Shown here in pieces: positions 16,842-24,564 of a stretch of DNA of 64,000 nt; the first letter of the stretch is position 1; each line of letters begins with the position of its first letter. Source of the stretch: JBFMDN01 sp040753915 (lineage in GTDB: Bacteria > Desulfobacterota > Desulfomonilia > Desulfomonilales > Desulfomonilaceae); NCBI GenBank assembly GCA_040753915.1, contig JBFMDN010000016.1:1-64000 (forward strand), read 5' to 3'. Both the position numbers and the translations under genes were made by a program. The notes below the pieces were generated by a model. The model had not been told where the DNA came from and ran no database searches. It was given only the letters and a program-made list of their open reading frames with translations.

Positions 16842-17557
16842 GCGTCCGGCTCGATTATCCTCACCAGCGCCAGGCCTGAGGAAAACGGGAAGTTGATGAC
16901 CTCGCAAGCTCCTTCCTCTTTCTTGAGCATTCTCAGCCACCGTTTCACTCCAGCATGATGAAGTATTTCTCGGATATATATATTTGTGTCATGAAGAAAA
17001 ACGTACGTGTTCTTATGAGAATGCTGGGCAACGCTCATGAAGTCGTATTTCACATCCTTATACGCATGGCTGCCGTCAATAAACGCTATGTCGATCTTTG
17101 GCAGTCGAAATTCATCGTATCTGGGAAACAGCTCGTCACTCCTCATTCTGTAGTGAGTGACGATCTGCTCTACACCAAACCTGCCAAACCTCTGGCGGAC
17201 CCCCTCACTGTCGCTCCACATTCCGCGTCCACCGATGGTCTTGAAGGGACCGTCTTGCGCGAGGGAATAACTTGGGTCCACGAAGCTGAGTTTCCCCTTA
17301 CCATTGTCGCGAATCGCGAGGGCGAGACACACCACACTGAAGCCATATCCTGACCCTATGACCATGGTGTGCCGAGGCCTCAGTGCGCGCACCACACCGT
17401 AATAAATGAACCCGAATCCGAGATTGAGATTTGCCGATTGTTGGTTGTGACCCAGGGGTTTAGCATCCTGGAGAATGCTCCTGAGGATCCCACTGTTCAA
17501 GCTGAACGTATCCTCTGATCTGCTTTTCAGTTTCAGCGGCATCTGCATTTCTTTCAT
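16823..17557 (-). CDS. Class I SAM-dependent methyltransferase-like protein (Methyltransf_24)
   Basis: A 244-residue protein with a Rossmann-type pattern: TMVIGSGYGFSVVCLA would be motif I, LSFVDPS the acidic strand 2, and IDIAFIDGSHAYKDVKYD the segment typical of Methyltransf_24/CmcI-like proteins. The substrate is unknown. It is first of three - strand genes with the PSD-like and PHP-GT4 genes, so a role in a lipid or surface glycan is inferred only from context. The ATG at 17557 is the first in frame; ATGs a few codons further are possible. Confidence 0.7.
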   Translation of the reverse strand: MKEMQMPLKLKSRSEDTFSLNSGILRSILQDAKPLGHNQQSANLNLGFGFIYYGVVRALRPRHTMVIGSGYGFSVVCLALAIRDNGKGKLSFVDPSYSLAQDGPFKTIGGRGMWSDSEGVRQRFGRFGVEQIVTHYRMRSDELFPRYDEFRLPKIDIAFIDGSHAYKDVKYDFMSVAQHSHKNTYVFLHDTNIYIREILHHAGVKRWLRMLKKEEGACEVINFPFSSGLALVRIIEPDAWKQSR

Positions 17558-17876
17558 TCATGCGATTTGAGAGTTCCGCCCCCCTCGTACGGGGCGTGCT
17601 ACAGCGTGCCTCTCCCTTGGCTCTACCGTCCCGACGTTACTCAAATGCAAGGGTTCCGCTATTTTCTGATGAGGGATGCCGTGGGGCCGCGAGAAAGGAA
17701 ACTGTCGTCGACGAACCGGACAAAGACGGGAGAGGGCGTGGACGACGAGCACAAATCCATGGAGCACTGCATGCTGCCTTGAAATAGAAACGCTTTGTTG
17801 GTATCTGTTGTGTTATGAACAGCCTTCACTCTTTCAATATCCCTGAAGCAGAGGAAAGGGGGCCCCAGATAGGAAA
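17558..17876. other. Gene-free stretch
   Basis: About 320 bases between the divergent methyltransferase and hicB genes. No gene, RNA or clear promoter was recognised. Confidence 0.5.
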
Positions 17877-18095
17877 GTGTATCACTTCGCCGCCGTAATC
17901 GAGAAAGACGAGGAAGGATATTATGCCTTCTGCCCGGAGCTTCAGGGCTGCTACACAAGCGGGGCCACGTGTGAAGATGCCCGAGACAATCTGGCTGATG
18001 CCGTCAGGCTCCACGTCGAGGACCGTCTAGCATCCGGAGACGAAATCAAAGCTCCCGAGAGCGTAAGCCTGACAACCATCGCGGTGGCTGTTTGA
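17877..18095 (+). CDS. hicB: HicB-family antitoxin, orphaned
   Basis: A 72-residue protein with the partial RNase H fold of HicB: F-A-A-V-I-E-K-D-E-E-G-Y-Y-A-F-C-P-E-L-Q-G-C-Y, then G-A-T-C-E-D-A-R-D-N-L and a K-A-P-E/V end. HicB binds and neutralises the HicA mRNA interferase. The GTG start at 17877 has AGGAAA only directly adjacent, so the true start is uncertain. The hicA frame beginning at TTG 18092 overlaps its stop but is broken after about 25 codons. Confidence 0.8.
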   Translation: MYHFAAVIEKDEEGYYAFCPELQGCYTSGATCEDARDNLADAVRLHVEDRLASGDEIKAPESVSLTTIAVAV

Positions 18096-18259
18096 GCGAG
18101 CGCCTGCCCCGCCGCACTCCTGGGCAGATGACACGTGTTTTCAATAACAAAAAATTCAGTGGCCACCGGAACTGCTGGGGTGTCTGGCCGACCTGGCCGC
18201 TCCGTACCCCAGGGTGCTGCCTGTTACGCGATTTCGTAGCGCCGGCATTTTGCCGGTGA
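18092..18259 (+). pseudogene. HicA toxin remnant
   Basis: The frame starts TTG at 18092, overlapping the hicB stop, and reads LSERLPRRTPGQMTRVFNNKKF, matching the usual HicA start (S-E-R-L-P-R-x-T ... R-V-L-x-x-x-G-F). Homology ends before the catalytic G-S-H segment; the rest to the stop at 18259 is unrelated. A REP-like palindrome lies near the end of the frame. The toxin is therefore truncated. Confidence 0.65.
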
Positions 18260-18260
18260 C
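18236..18260. repeat. Short GC-rich REP-like palindrome
   Basis: GTAGCGCCGGCATTTTGCCG and following bases form a CCGGCA/TGCCGG stem with a small loop. A similar unit, GTAGCGCTGGCGTCCCGCCG, is at 37093, so it may be a second REP family. Confidence 0.4.
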
Positions 18261-18455
18261 TCCTATATGAATTGCCAGAAGTCCTGGCCGGTTCTATGTG
18301 TCGAGGACATTCATTCGAGGATCGCGGACCAGTGGGACGGGCTGCCCGCCCGTCATAGTTGAGTAGGAGAACCGGGCATTGATGTTTGCGGCGGCGATAA
18401 CCGCCGCGAAGACACCGGCGCTTCAGCGAGCAGGATGTTAACCGGGGAAGGGAAG

Positions 18456-18478
18456 GTCAAAAGACAAGGCCTGACCCT
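18456..18478. repeat. Single REP half-element
   Basis: GTCAAAAGACAAGGCCTGAC matches one arm of the inverted-repeat elements found at 19.6-22.7 kb. No second arm was found upstream. It sits just past the stop codon of the TunR-like gene. Confidence 0.6.
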
Positions 18479-18482
18479 CGTG

Positions 18483-19598
18483 CTAATCCACGCGCAGGAT
18501 CACGGCAAAGCTATTAAAGACTGCCCAGACGTCGTCTTGTTCTTTGATTCCGAGTTTGCGTCTGCTTGCCTCGGTCACCAGGGAGCACAATTCCGTTCCG
18601 TCCTGAATACGAACAATGAACTCGGTAGTGAGCCTGCCGCGGAGAACTTTGGTCACGGTTCCGAAGAACATATTTTCTGCTGTACACACGGGCCGCTCGT
18701 CTGATTTCTGCAATATTACCCAGGGGGCTTTCACTTCTGCAGCGATCAATGAGCCTACTTTGAGCCCGAGTCTCTCGAGGCTGTTGTTTGTGATCACAGT
18801 CGTCACCACATCTCCTCCCAGAGTGAAGAGCTCGACCTGGGACTGAATGTCACCTTTCCGAATTGCGCCAATCTTTCCGAAGAACGTATTGCGCGCGCTG
18901 GTTTTTCTCCTGTTCTCCCTTTCGATGAAATGGCGTTCCACCTGATGAACATCTTTTTCTGAAAACGACACCAAGGATGCTGTCAGGTTTGGTGTTGAAT
19001 GCCCGAGAACTCTCTGTACCACGGGCAGAGGCATGTTCCCTTGCATAAGCTCGATTGCCCGAGCTCGGCGAATAGCATTGGGGGATCCGAGATCCTTGGC
19101 AAAACCACAATCTAAGGCTCTCGCATAGAACTTGCGTCTGACATGTCCTGGGTCTACCCTCAATAACCGGGCCGTTTCGCCGCCGGAGGAGAGGAATTTC
19201 ATCGTTTCCTGGATTTCGGATGCCAGCCCCGACGAGATTTGTACTTCTCGTTTGGAGCTGCCTTCCTCCAGCTCCATATCCCCGTACCTTATGACCCGTT
19301 TCGCCATATCGAGGTGCTTGGTCAGGTCAAGGGCCAATACTTCGTTGAGCCGCGCACCTGTGTACCGAATGAGCAGAAAAATCAAGAGAATCCGTTTCCT
19401 GGACGCACGCACGTCTGCACGTAATGCATCGTCCGCCCATGAGCGAAAGGACTGTTCCAGCCGCGCCAATTCAGTCGGGTCGAGACACCGGGACTCCTTG
19501 GGCCCATGGTAGATGCGCGCGGGATTCACGAGGCTGGAGTCAGTCCTCCCTCCGGCGAGGGGTGACGGTTCAGATAGCTGGTCCTCATTTTTCCGCAT
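18483..19598 (-). CDS. TunR-like regulator: inactive tyrosine recombinase fused to two TOBE (molybdate/tungstate) domains
   Basis: A 371-residue protein. Residues ~40-225 have the tyrosine recombinase fold: T-G-A-R83-L-N-E-V-L is box I and L-G-H200-S-T-P box II. The H-x-x-R position reads N-A-I-R177, and at the catalytic Tyr position (about nine residues after H200) there is Leu/Val, so recombination activity is not expected. Residues ~233-297 and ~304-370 are two TOBE/Mop domains (N-T-F-F-G-K-I and N-M-F-F-G-T-V starts), which bind molybdate or tungstate. TunR regulators with this architecture control W/Mo genes in sulfate reducers. AGGAAAGG precedes the ATG. A REPIN-like element lies 17 bases upstream of the start. 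Confidence 0.82.
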   Translation of the reverse strand: MRKNEDQLSEPSPLAGGRTDSSLVNPARIYHGPKESRCLDPTELARLEQSFRSWADDALRADVRASRKRILLIFLLIRYTGARLNEVLALDLTKHLDMAKRVIRYGDMELEEGSSKREVQISSGLASEIQETMKFLSSGGETARLLRVDPGHVRRKFYARALDCGFAKDLGSPNAIRRARAIELMQGNMPLPVVQRVLGHSTPNLTASLVSFSEKDVHQVERHFIERENRRKTSARNTFFGKIGAIRKGDIQSQVELFTLGGDVVTTVITNNSLERLGLKVGSLIAAEVKAPWVILQKSDERPVCTAENMFFGTVTKVLRGRLTTEFIVRIQDGTELCSLVTEASRRKLGIKEQDDVWAVFNSFAVILRVD

Positions 19599-19614
19599 GA
19601 TTTCCTTTCCTGGA

Positions 19615-19749
19615 TGGGGTCAGGTCTTGTTTCTTGACATTGTTTCTTGACCCTTCTCTTAAGCTGTTATGGTCAACGCATTTCCTGTCAGGGGTCCATT
19701 CGCGGACCCTGGTCGTCATAACCTGGTCAAGAAACAAGACCTGACCCCA
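19615..19749. repeat. REPIN-like inverted-repeat element, copy 1
   Basis: A 135-bp element with 24-bp perfect terminal inverted repeats: TGGGGTCAGGTCTTGTTTCT... at 19615-19638 and its complement at 19726-19749. The inside has another hairpin, GGGTCC-ATTCGC-GGACCC. It sits directly upstream of the TunR-like start codon. Confidence 0.85.
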
Positions 19750-19890
19750 TGCCTCACTAAGAGCCTCACGATGCATGACTCTTAGCACAACATGCAGCCG
19801 CGTCCAAGAGTGCGGAAAAAACGCTTGACAAGAATCGGATAAACCGCGACCATAGTGACACGAGATTAGAGAAAAACGTGTCACAGAAGC

Positions 19891-20004
19891 GGGTCAGGCC
19901 TTGTTTCTTGACCTTTCTCGTGAACTGTTGTGCCCCGTGTAGCTCCGGTCAGTGGTCCGATCACAGGCCATGGTAAGCATGAGCCGGTCAAGAAAAAAGC
20001 CTGA
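19891..20004. repeat. REPIN-like inverted-repeat element, copy 2
   Basis: Left arm GGGTCAGGCCTTGTTTCTTG (19891 on) and diverged right arm GTCAAGAAAAAAGCCTGA (19987-20004). Same layout as copy 1, about 114 bp. It ends 41 bases before the uspA start. Confidence 0.75.
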
Positions 20005-20045
20005 ATCCTTGCTCCACCAGCCTTATCCGCAAGGAGGTTCGTGCC

Positions 20046-20534
20046 ATGCTTCCGAAGAAAATCCTCTTTTGTGCCGACTTCTCGGAAAATAGCGAACCGG
20101 CTCGGCAACTGGCCGTAGACTATGCCAATGCCTTTGGAGCTCAACTCCTCATCATCCACGTGGTTGATACAACAGGCCTCCCGACCTACGTGGACTGGGT
20201 AGGCGACGAGCTCAATCGAGTCCTTCGGCAGACACAGAAGTCTGGCGAAGACCGTCTGGCCATGCTGGAAAAGCAGTGCCGAGAATCGGTGCAGGACGTG
20301 AAGACCATTTGCAGGGTCGGAGTGGCCTCCAAGGAGATCGTGTCTGCTGCCGCAGAAGAGAATGTGGACTTGATCGTCGTGGGGACGCACGGCAGGTCAG
20401 GTGTCAGGCATCTGGTCATGGGGAGTGTAGCCCGAAGCGTCCTCAAGACAGCGCATCGCCCGGTCTTGATTGTAGAAGGGCCTAGTGGAGCGGGTGAGTC
20501 CGCGGATGAGCCCTATGAGTATCCGGTCCCCTGA
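20046..20534 (+). CDS. Universal stress protein, UspA family
   Basis: A 162-residue single-domain Usp. The N-terminal KKILFCADFSENSEPA and the ATP-binding signature G-T-H-G-R-S-G-V-R-H-L-V-M-G-S-V-A (G-2X-G-9X-G-S) are complete, so it is probably of the ATP-binding type. Usp proteins act in stress resistance and sensing in the cytoplasm. AAGGAGG lies before the ATG. REPIN-like elements flank the gene on both sides, and a predicted TauE-type transporter follows. Confidence 0.9.
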   Translation: MLPKKILFCADFSENSEPARQLAVDYANAFGAQLLIIHVVDTTGLPTYVDWVGDELNRVLRQTQKSGEDRLAMLEKQCRESVQDVKTICRVGVASKEIVSAAAEENVDLIVVGTHGRSGVRHLVMGSVARSVLKTAHRPVLIVEGPSGAGESADEPYEYPVP

Positions 20535-20537
20535 CCG

Positions 20538-20666
20538 TGGGGGCAGGCTTGCTTCTTGATGCAAGTCGTTCTCACCACGGCCGATGAATGGACCACTGAC
20601 CTGAGCCACCTCGACTCGGATAGCTTACGGTGAGGGACGAATGTCAAGAAACAGGACCTGACCCCA
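20538..20666. repeat. REPIN-like inverted-repeat element, copy 3
   Basis: Left arm GGGGGCAGGCTTGCTTCTTG begins four bases after the uspA stop; right arm GTCAAGAAACAGGACCTGAC ends at 20666, five bases before the ribosome site of the TauE gene. About 129 bp. The inside shares ATGAATGGACCACTGACCTG-like sequence with copy 4. Confidence 0.8.
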
Positions 20667-20682
20667 TGATGAGGAGGTTGTG

Positions 20683-21627
20683 ATGACCTTTCCCGTTTCT
20701 GGAGTTGAAACTGCAATATGGGTTCCTCCTCTTGTCGGTCTGGTGATTTCTTTCTTCACTTCGATGGGAGGCATATCGGGAGCCTTCCTCATCCTCCCCT
20801 TCCAGATGAGCGTCTTGGGTTTTACCAGCCCTGCGGTGACGCCTACGAACCTTGTGTTCAATGTCGTTGGCATCCCCAGTGCAGTTTATCGCTACTTCAA
20901 AGAAGGCAGAATGAACTGGCCTCTGGCGTGGAACATCATCGCGGGCACTATTCCGGGCCTCGTGTTGGGACTCTTCATCCGCGTGTGGTACCTGCCCGAC
21001 CCGAAACCATTCAAGCTCTTCGTGGGCTGCGTCCTGTTCTACATCGGCGGTCGGATGCTTTATCAGATGGTGAAAGATCGGGGCAAGGCAACGTCAGAAA
21101 AGGCAGCGGAAGCGAAAATGCGCCAACAGGCATCTGCGTCATCCATGGCCGGCGAACCTAATCGACCGGCCATATGCACGACCCATTGGTCTCTTTCCCG
21201 CACGGAATATCAGTTTTTCGGCGAGTGCTTCCAATTCCACACGACCGGTTTGTTCATGCTTTCCCTCGTAGTAGGGTTGATAGGAGGAGTCTACGGAATT
21301 GGAGGTGGTGCAATAATCGCCCCGTTCATCGTCTCTTTTTTTGGACTGCCAATTCACACCATCGCCGGAGCAGCTCTCATGGGGACGTGCGTCACGTCCG
21401 TAGGGGGGGTGATATTCTACGAGTTGTTCGGCCCGTATGTAGCGCTTCCCGGCCAATCGGTCAGGCCGGACTGGCTCCTCGGCTTCCTGTTCGGAATAGG
21501 TGGCTTCGTGGGGATGTACCTGGGAGCATCCTGCCAGAAGTATGTACCTGGCTCCATCATACGGCCCTGCCTCGCCATCCTTATCGTCAGTGTGGGCTTA
21601 CGGTATGTTGTCGGCTACTTTCTCTGA
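20683..21627 (+). CDS. TauE/SafE-family membrane exporter
   Basis: A 314-residue membrane protein with about eight predicted helices in two halves, each with the family motif: F-F-T-S-M-G-G-I-S-G-A-F near the start and G-L-I-G-G-V-Y-G-I-G-G-G-A-I-I-A-P-F in the middle. The halves are joined by a hydrophilic loop of about 60 residues. The family exports sulfite, sulfoacetate or other organic anions; in a sulfate reducer sulfite is an attractive but unproven substrate. GAGGAGG at 20671 supports ATG 20683 (GTG 20680 is adjacent). REPIN-like elements flank it. Confidence 0.85.
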   Translation: MTFPVSGVETAIWVPPLVGLVISFFTSMGGISGAFLILPFQMSVLGFTSPAVTPTNLVFNVVGIPSAVYRYFKEGRMNWPLAWNIIAGTIPGLVLGLFIRVWYLPDPKPFKLFVGCVLFYIGGRMLYQMVKDRGKATSEKAAEAKMRQQASASSMAGEPNRPAICTTHWSLSRTEYQFFGECFQFHTTGLFMLSLVVGLIGGVYGIGGGAIIAPFIVSFFGLPIHTIAGAALMGTCVTSVGGVIFYELFGPYVALPGQSVRPDWLLGFLFGIGGFVGMYLGASCQKYVPGSIIRPCLAILIVSVGLRYVVGYFL

Positions 21628-21632
21628 ATTGA

Positions 21633-21757
21633 TGGGGTCAGGTCTTGTTTCTTGATTCAATTTCTGGTGACGATGGTCCATGAATAGACCACTGTCCCGA
21701 TCTAGACCGAACAGGTGAGTTTAAGTGGTGACCGGAATATCAAGAAACAAGACCTCA
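21633..21757. repeat. REPIN-like inverted-repeat element, copy 4
   Basis: Left arm TGGGGTCAGGTCTTGTTTCT starts six bases after the TauE stop; right arm ATCAAGAAACAAGACCTCAT ends near 21757. About 125 bp. It separates the convergent TauE and higBA genes. Confidence 0.8.
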
Positions 21758-21780
21758 TCTTGCCTTGAGAACTAGGGAAG

Positions 21781-22131
21781 TCAGGGTTGCTCTGCTGTGA
21801 ATGCCGCGAAAGGGATGTCTTGCAAGCTCTTGATAATCTCAATACTAAGACCACTCTCACGACTGAGCATCTCGGGTATTTTCTTCCGAAATTCCATAAA
21901 ACGGTCCATTTGCTCTTGGCTTAATCCCATCTGGTCCATACGGTACTCAAGCAATGCGAGGGGATCAGGTGGCTCAATGTGGTGGTGCTTTTTCTCATAA
22001 GCACCCGTCAAAGCCAAGAGGATTTCCAACTCATCGGACGCGGAGGAGTCGAGCGGTACCCCAAATATCTCCTCGATCCGAGCCATGGCTGCTTCGTACT
22101 CTTCTTCGGTGTGAACGGGTTTGATTTCCAT
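21781..22131 (-). CDS. higA: HigA-type antitoxin
   Basis: A 116-residue protein with the HigA start MEIKPVHTEEEYEAAMARIEEIF, the middle L-L-A-L-T-G-A-Y-E-K-K-H-H-H-I-E-P-P-D-P, and a helix-turn-helix-like region from residue ~65 that is less canonical than usual (GLSQEQMDRFMEFRKKI). GAGGAG seven bases upstream supports ATG 22131. It follows the toxin gene higB after about 20 bases, the inverted toxin-first order of hig loci. It should neutralise HigB and repress the operon. Confidence 0.8.
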   Translation of the reverse strand: MEIKPVHTEEEYEAAMARIEEIFGVPLDSSASDELEILLALTGAYEKKHHHIEPPDPLALLEYRMDQMGLSQEQMDRFMEFRKKIPEMLSRESGLSIEIIKSLQDIPFAAFTAEQP

Positions 22132-22154
22132 CAACCAACTCCTCGGCCTAACAG

Positions 22155-22451
22155 TTAAATTACAGCAGCATTTATTTTATCATAATCCTTATGGTATCCA
22201 ACCCAACGGACCAAGACCACCTGCCTGGCATAATCGATGACGGTTACTATGCGGTACTGGTTGCCGCCAAGATTAAAGATGACCCGGTTTCCCGGGAGGA
22301 AGTCGGCTGTTCTGTGCCTTTGCTTGATATCTGAAGGTGTCTTCCACTCGGCTGTTTCAGTATCGTGGAGCCAAGCGGGAAAAAGCTTTCTAGCCTTGGC
22401 GTCTCCAGGCATCATGAATTCAAGGAGTTTTTTGCGCCCACGAACTTCCAT
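22155..22451 (-). CDS. higB: HigB-type mRNA interferase toxin
   Basis: A 98-residue RelE-superfamily toxin of the HigB_toxin type: A-W-L-H-D-T-E-T-A-E-W-K-T-P, A-D-F-L-P-G-N-R-V-I-F-N-L-G-G-N-Q-Y-R-I-V and the C-terminal V-R-W-V-G-Y-H-K-D-Y-D-K-I, close to the family's F-x-G-T-H-x-x-Y-D-x-I. It cleaves mRNA at the ribosome in known members. The frame is intact, unlike the other three toxin genes in this window. It precedes higA in a two-gene operon. Confidence 0.85.
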   Translation of the reverse strand: MEVRGRKKLLEFMMPGDAKARKLFPAWLHDTETAEWKTPSDIKQRHRTADFLPGNRVIFNLGGNQYRIVTVIDYARQVVLVRWVGYHKDYDKINAAVI

Positions 22452-22587
22452 TCTTCACAGTCCGATCTCGTGGAAAAATTGGCTCACGCTCGTTTCTCGA
22501 TCTGTGCTTCGCCTCTTGGAGTCGTCTGCTCGGTCTGGATCAAGTCGGTGGTGCACGCATGGCCGTGGCTGCAGGTAAGAGCATGAA

Positions 22588-22712
22588 GGGTCAGGCTTGT
22601 TTCTTGAACTGATTCATGTCAATAACGGCCTAGGAGTACACCGCTGACCTGCGCCACATCGAGCCGGACAGCTTAACGGGAGAGAAAAGAGTCAAGAAAC
22701 AAGACCTGACCT
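22588..22712. repeat. REPIN-like inverted-repeat element, copy 5
   Basis: Left arm GGGTCAGGCTTGTTTCTTGA (22588-22607) and right arm GTCAAGAAACAAGACCTGAC (22691-22710). About 125 bp. The right arm overlaps the 3' end of the acyltransferase gene on the - strand and supplies its stop codon. Confidence 0.8.
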
Positions 22713-23432
22713 ACCCTTGAGCTGGCGCACGAGGTCCTCCGCTTGCTGCGAAGATTCCACCATGTTGTCTTCGATTTCCTGCCTGATTCGCTCATACTCG
22801 TCGCTCGTAAGACCGCGTGGCACCTCCACCGGCTTGGTCCACGCGAGCACAATGGTGCTGAACGGCAACGGTAATATCATGCGGTCCCATGAGTTGAACT
22901 GGATCTGCCGCGTAGACCAGCTCACCAGCCCCATGACTGGCTGTTCCGTTTCGCGAGCCAAGAGGACCGTCCCGATTTTCACCTTGCGCGAGGGCCCTCT
23001 GGGTGCATCCACGGCAAGGCCGGAACAGTACTTTCGTTCTTTGATGATCTCGATCATTTCCTGGAGGGCTTCCTTGCCCCCTTTCGACGAGGAGCCTCGC
23101 GTCGTATCATATCCCATGCGCCGAAGGCTGCGATCGATGAGCTCACCATCCCAGGAACGGCTCACCATAACCACTCCCGGATACCTTCGACAGTAGTACA
23201 CGGGAAAGAGCATTGTCCCGTGAAAGCAGGCGCAGGTGAATGGCCGTTTCATACAGACCTGCTCTTCATATTCTCGATTGAGCCAGATCTTGCGGCAGGT
23301 CAGGTCTAACAGCCTGAAATAAAAGGACACCAGTCGAGGAAGCAGGAATAACACCGCCCTGAACCAGAGCTTCGTACCCTTTTCAACTTTCTGCGGCCCT
23401 CGGTCCACGGTTCGCCTCACTCCTTGTGGCAA
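22692..23432 (-). CDS. DUF374 lysophospholipid acyltransferase-like protein
   Basis: A 246-residue protein of the DUF374/LPLAT-like family. The acyltransferase motif appears as C-F-H-G-T-M-L-F-P in place of the usual H-x4-D, followed by V-S-R-S-W-D-G-E-L-I, then G-Y-D-T-T-R-G-S-S-S-K-G-G-K-E-A-L and A-V-D-A-P-R-G-P. It probably acylates a lipid A-like or phospholipid substrate at the membrane. The start is uncertain: TTG 23432, or a GTG about ten codons later with AAGGAG upstream. The last residues (GRSGLVS) and the stop are encoded by the arm of a REPIN-like repeat. Confidence 0.75.
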   Translation of the reverse strand: MPQGVRRTVDRGPQKVEKGTKLWFRAVLFLLPRLVSFYFRLLDLTCRKIWLNREYEEQVCMKRPFTCACFHGTMLFPVYYCRRYPGVVMVSRSWDGELIDRSLRRMGYDTTRGSSSKGGKEALQEMIEIIKERKYCSGLAVDAPRGPSRKVKIGTVLLARETEQPVMGLVSWSTRQIQFNSWDRMILPLPFSTIVLAWTKPVEVPRGLTSDEYERIRQEIEDNMVESSQQAEDLVRQLKGRSGLVS

Positions 23433-23583
23433 TAGTCGAGCCTGGACACCTTACCAAAAACCCGTGGCTCGGGCAATCGGGTGCCGCACGAATCGTGTCT
23501 CAAGAGTCCCACTGACTGTGGTCTCACGGGTAGAGGCGACCAACGCGGGAACCCGAGGTTCCCTCCGAAGGTGCCTGAAGGAA

Positions 23584-24564
23584 TCACGATGACAGCCTCT
23601 CGAGCGCTTCTGACGCAGCCTCCCGGACATCGGGGTCCTCGTCCTGAGCCGCCTTCTGAAGGGCTGGAATAGCCTCGGAATTTCCGATCTTCCCGAGGAG
23701 CTCGGCGGTGTCTCCACGCAGGGCAACGTCCTCACCGAAAAGCAGCTCGATCAGTCGGCCGACGATCGGGTCAAGTATCCGTGGATTCCTCTCCAGGGCC
23801 TCTTCCATGACCACGAGCGCAGCCATTCGCGTGGAGAACTCCTCGGAAACATAGAGAGGGAGGAGAGCCTCGGGCTGTTCGGCCCGACAGAGGATTGCCG
23901 CCGCGTCTTCCGCCCTGCCTGCGTCCATCATGGACTTCAGCACGGAAGTGAGCGAACCGCTCGCCTGCACGATTTGCCGAGCGAGGTCCTGCACCGTCAC
24001 GCGGCCTACAAGAGTCAAGCCCTCGTTGACCACAATTGTGGGAGTCGACTTCACCTTGTACCGCTGTGCCACATCCTCGAACCAGAGAACATCTACCACG
24101 GACACGGTGATCGACGGCCTTGCCACTGCGAGCATCAGAGAAGCTGCCACTGCATTCGGACAGTGCGGACATGCCTCTGTCATGAGCACCTGCAGGTGAG
24201 CCGGTTCCGAGAGCTGTTCCAGCGTTTGGCCTACGCCGGCTCCCAGATTCATGCCAGCCCCGCCGAGCCAGGAAATGGCATCGAGAAAGGGGCTGAGCTC
24301 TCTCCCCTCCGGCATGGCCAGATAGTGTATATTCCGATTCTCCCCGTCTGAAAGGGTCAAGGAAGATTTTCCGGGGTAAATGGGCTCCCCGGTCTCTTCG
24401 AGCCCAATCATGTCCTGAGACACGCCTGAGACCTGACGGGCAATGTTAAAGAGATTGGTCTCGAACGGTCCGTCCGTGCCTGCGGAATGGGCCAGAATGG
24501 TCACACGTCGGGACATGGTGCGGCACGCTGCCTGAACATTCGCGAGATCCTGATCTGTCAGCAC
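23584..24564 (-). CDS. Thioredoxin/glutaredoxin-fold protein with C-terminal HEAT repeats
   Basis: A 326-residue protein. An N-terminal thioredoxin-like half without Cys pair (residues ~1-115) is followed by a second with the active site C132-P-H-C135 and the cis-Pro loop S-T-P-T-I-V-V-N, like the double-thioredoxin PDO/AhpF N-terminal fold. Residues ~235-326 are HEAT-like repeats (A-I-P-A-L-Q-K-A-A-Q-D-E-D-P-D-V-R-E-A-A-S-E-A-L). GTG 24564 is chosen because AAGGAG lies six bases upstream; the open frame runs on to 24750. A redox role with a partner-binding scaffold is inferred. Confidence 0.75.
   Translation of the reverse strand: MLTDQDLANVQAACRTMSRRVTILAHSAGTDGPFETNLFNIARQVSGVSQDMIGLEETGEPIYPGKSSLTLSDGENRNIHYLAMPEGRELSPFLDAISWLGGAGMNLGAGVGQTLEQLSEPAHLQVLMTEACPHCPNAVAASLMLAVARPSITVSVVDVLWFEDVAQRYKVKSTPTIVVNEGLTLVGRVTVQDLARQIVQASGSLTSVLKSMMDAGRAEDAAAILCRAEQPEALLPLYVSEEFSTRMAALVVMEEALERNPRILDPIVGRLIELLFGEDVALRGDTAELLGKIGNSEAIPALQKAAQDEDPDVREAASEALERLSS

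Noticed and set aside
18483..19598. Active integrase marking a genomic island
   Set aside because: The catalytic Tyr and box-II His are missing, TOBE domains are attached, and no attachment-site duplication or tRNA is seen.
19615..22712. Repeats considered as a CRISPR array
   Set aside because: The repeats are inverted pairs, unevenly spaced by whole genes, with no cas genes.
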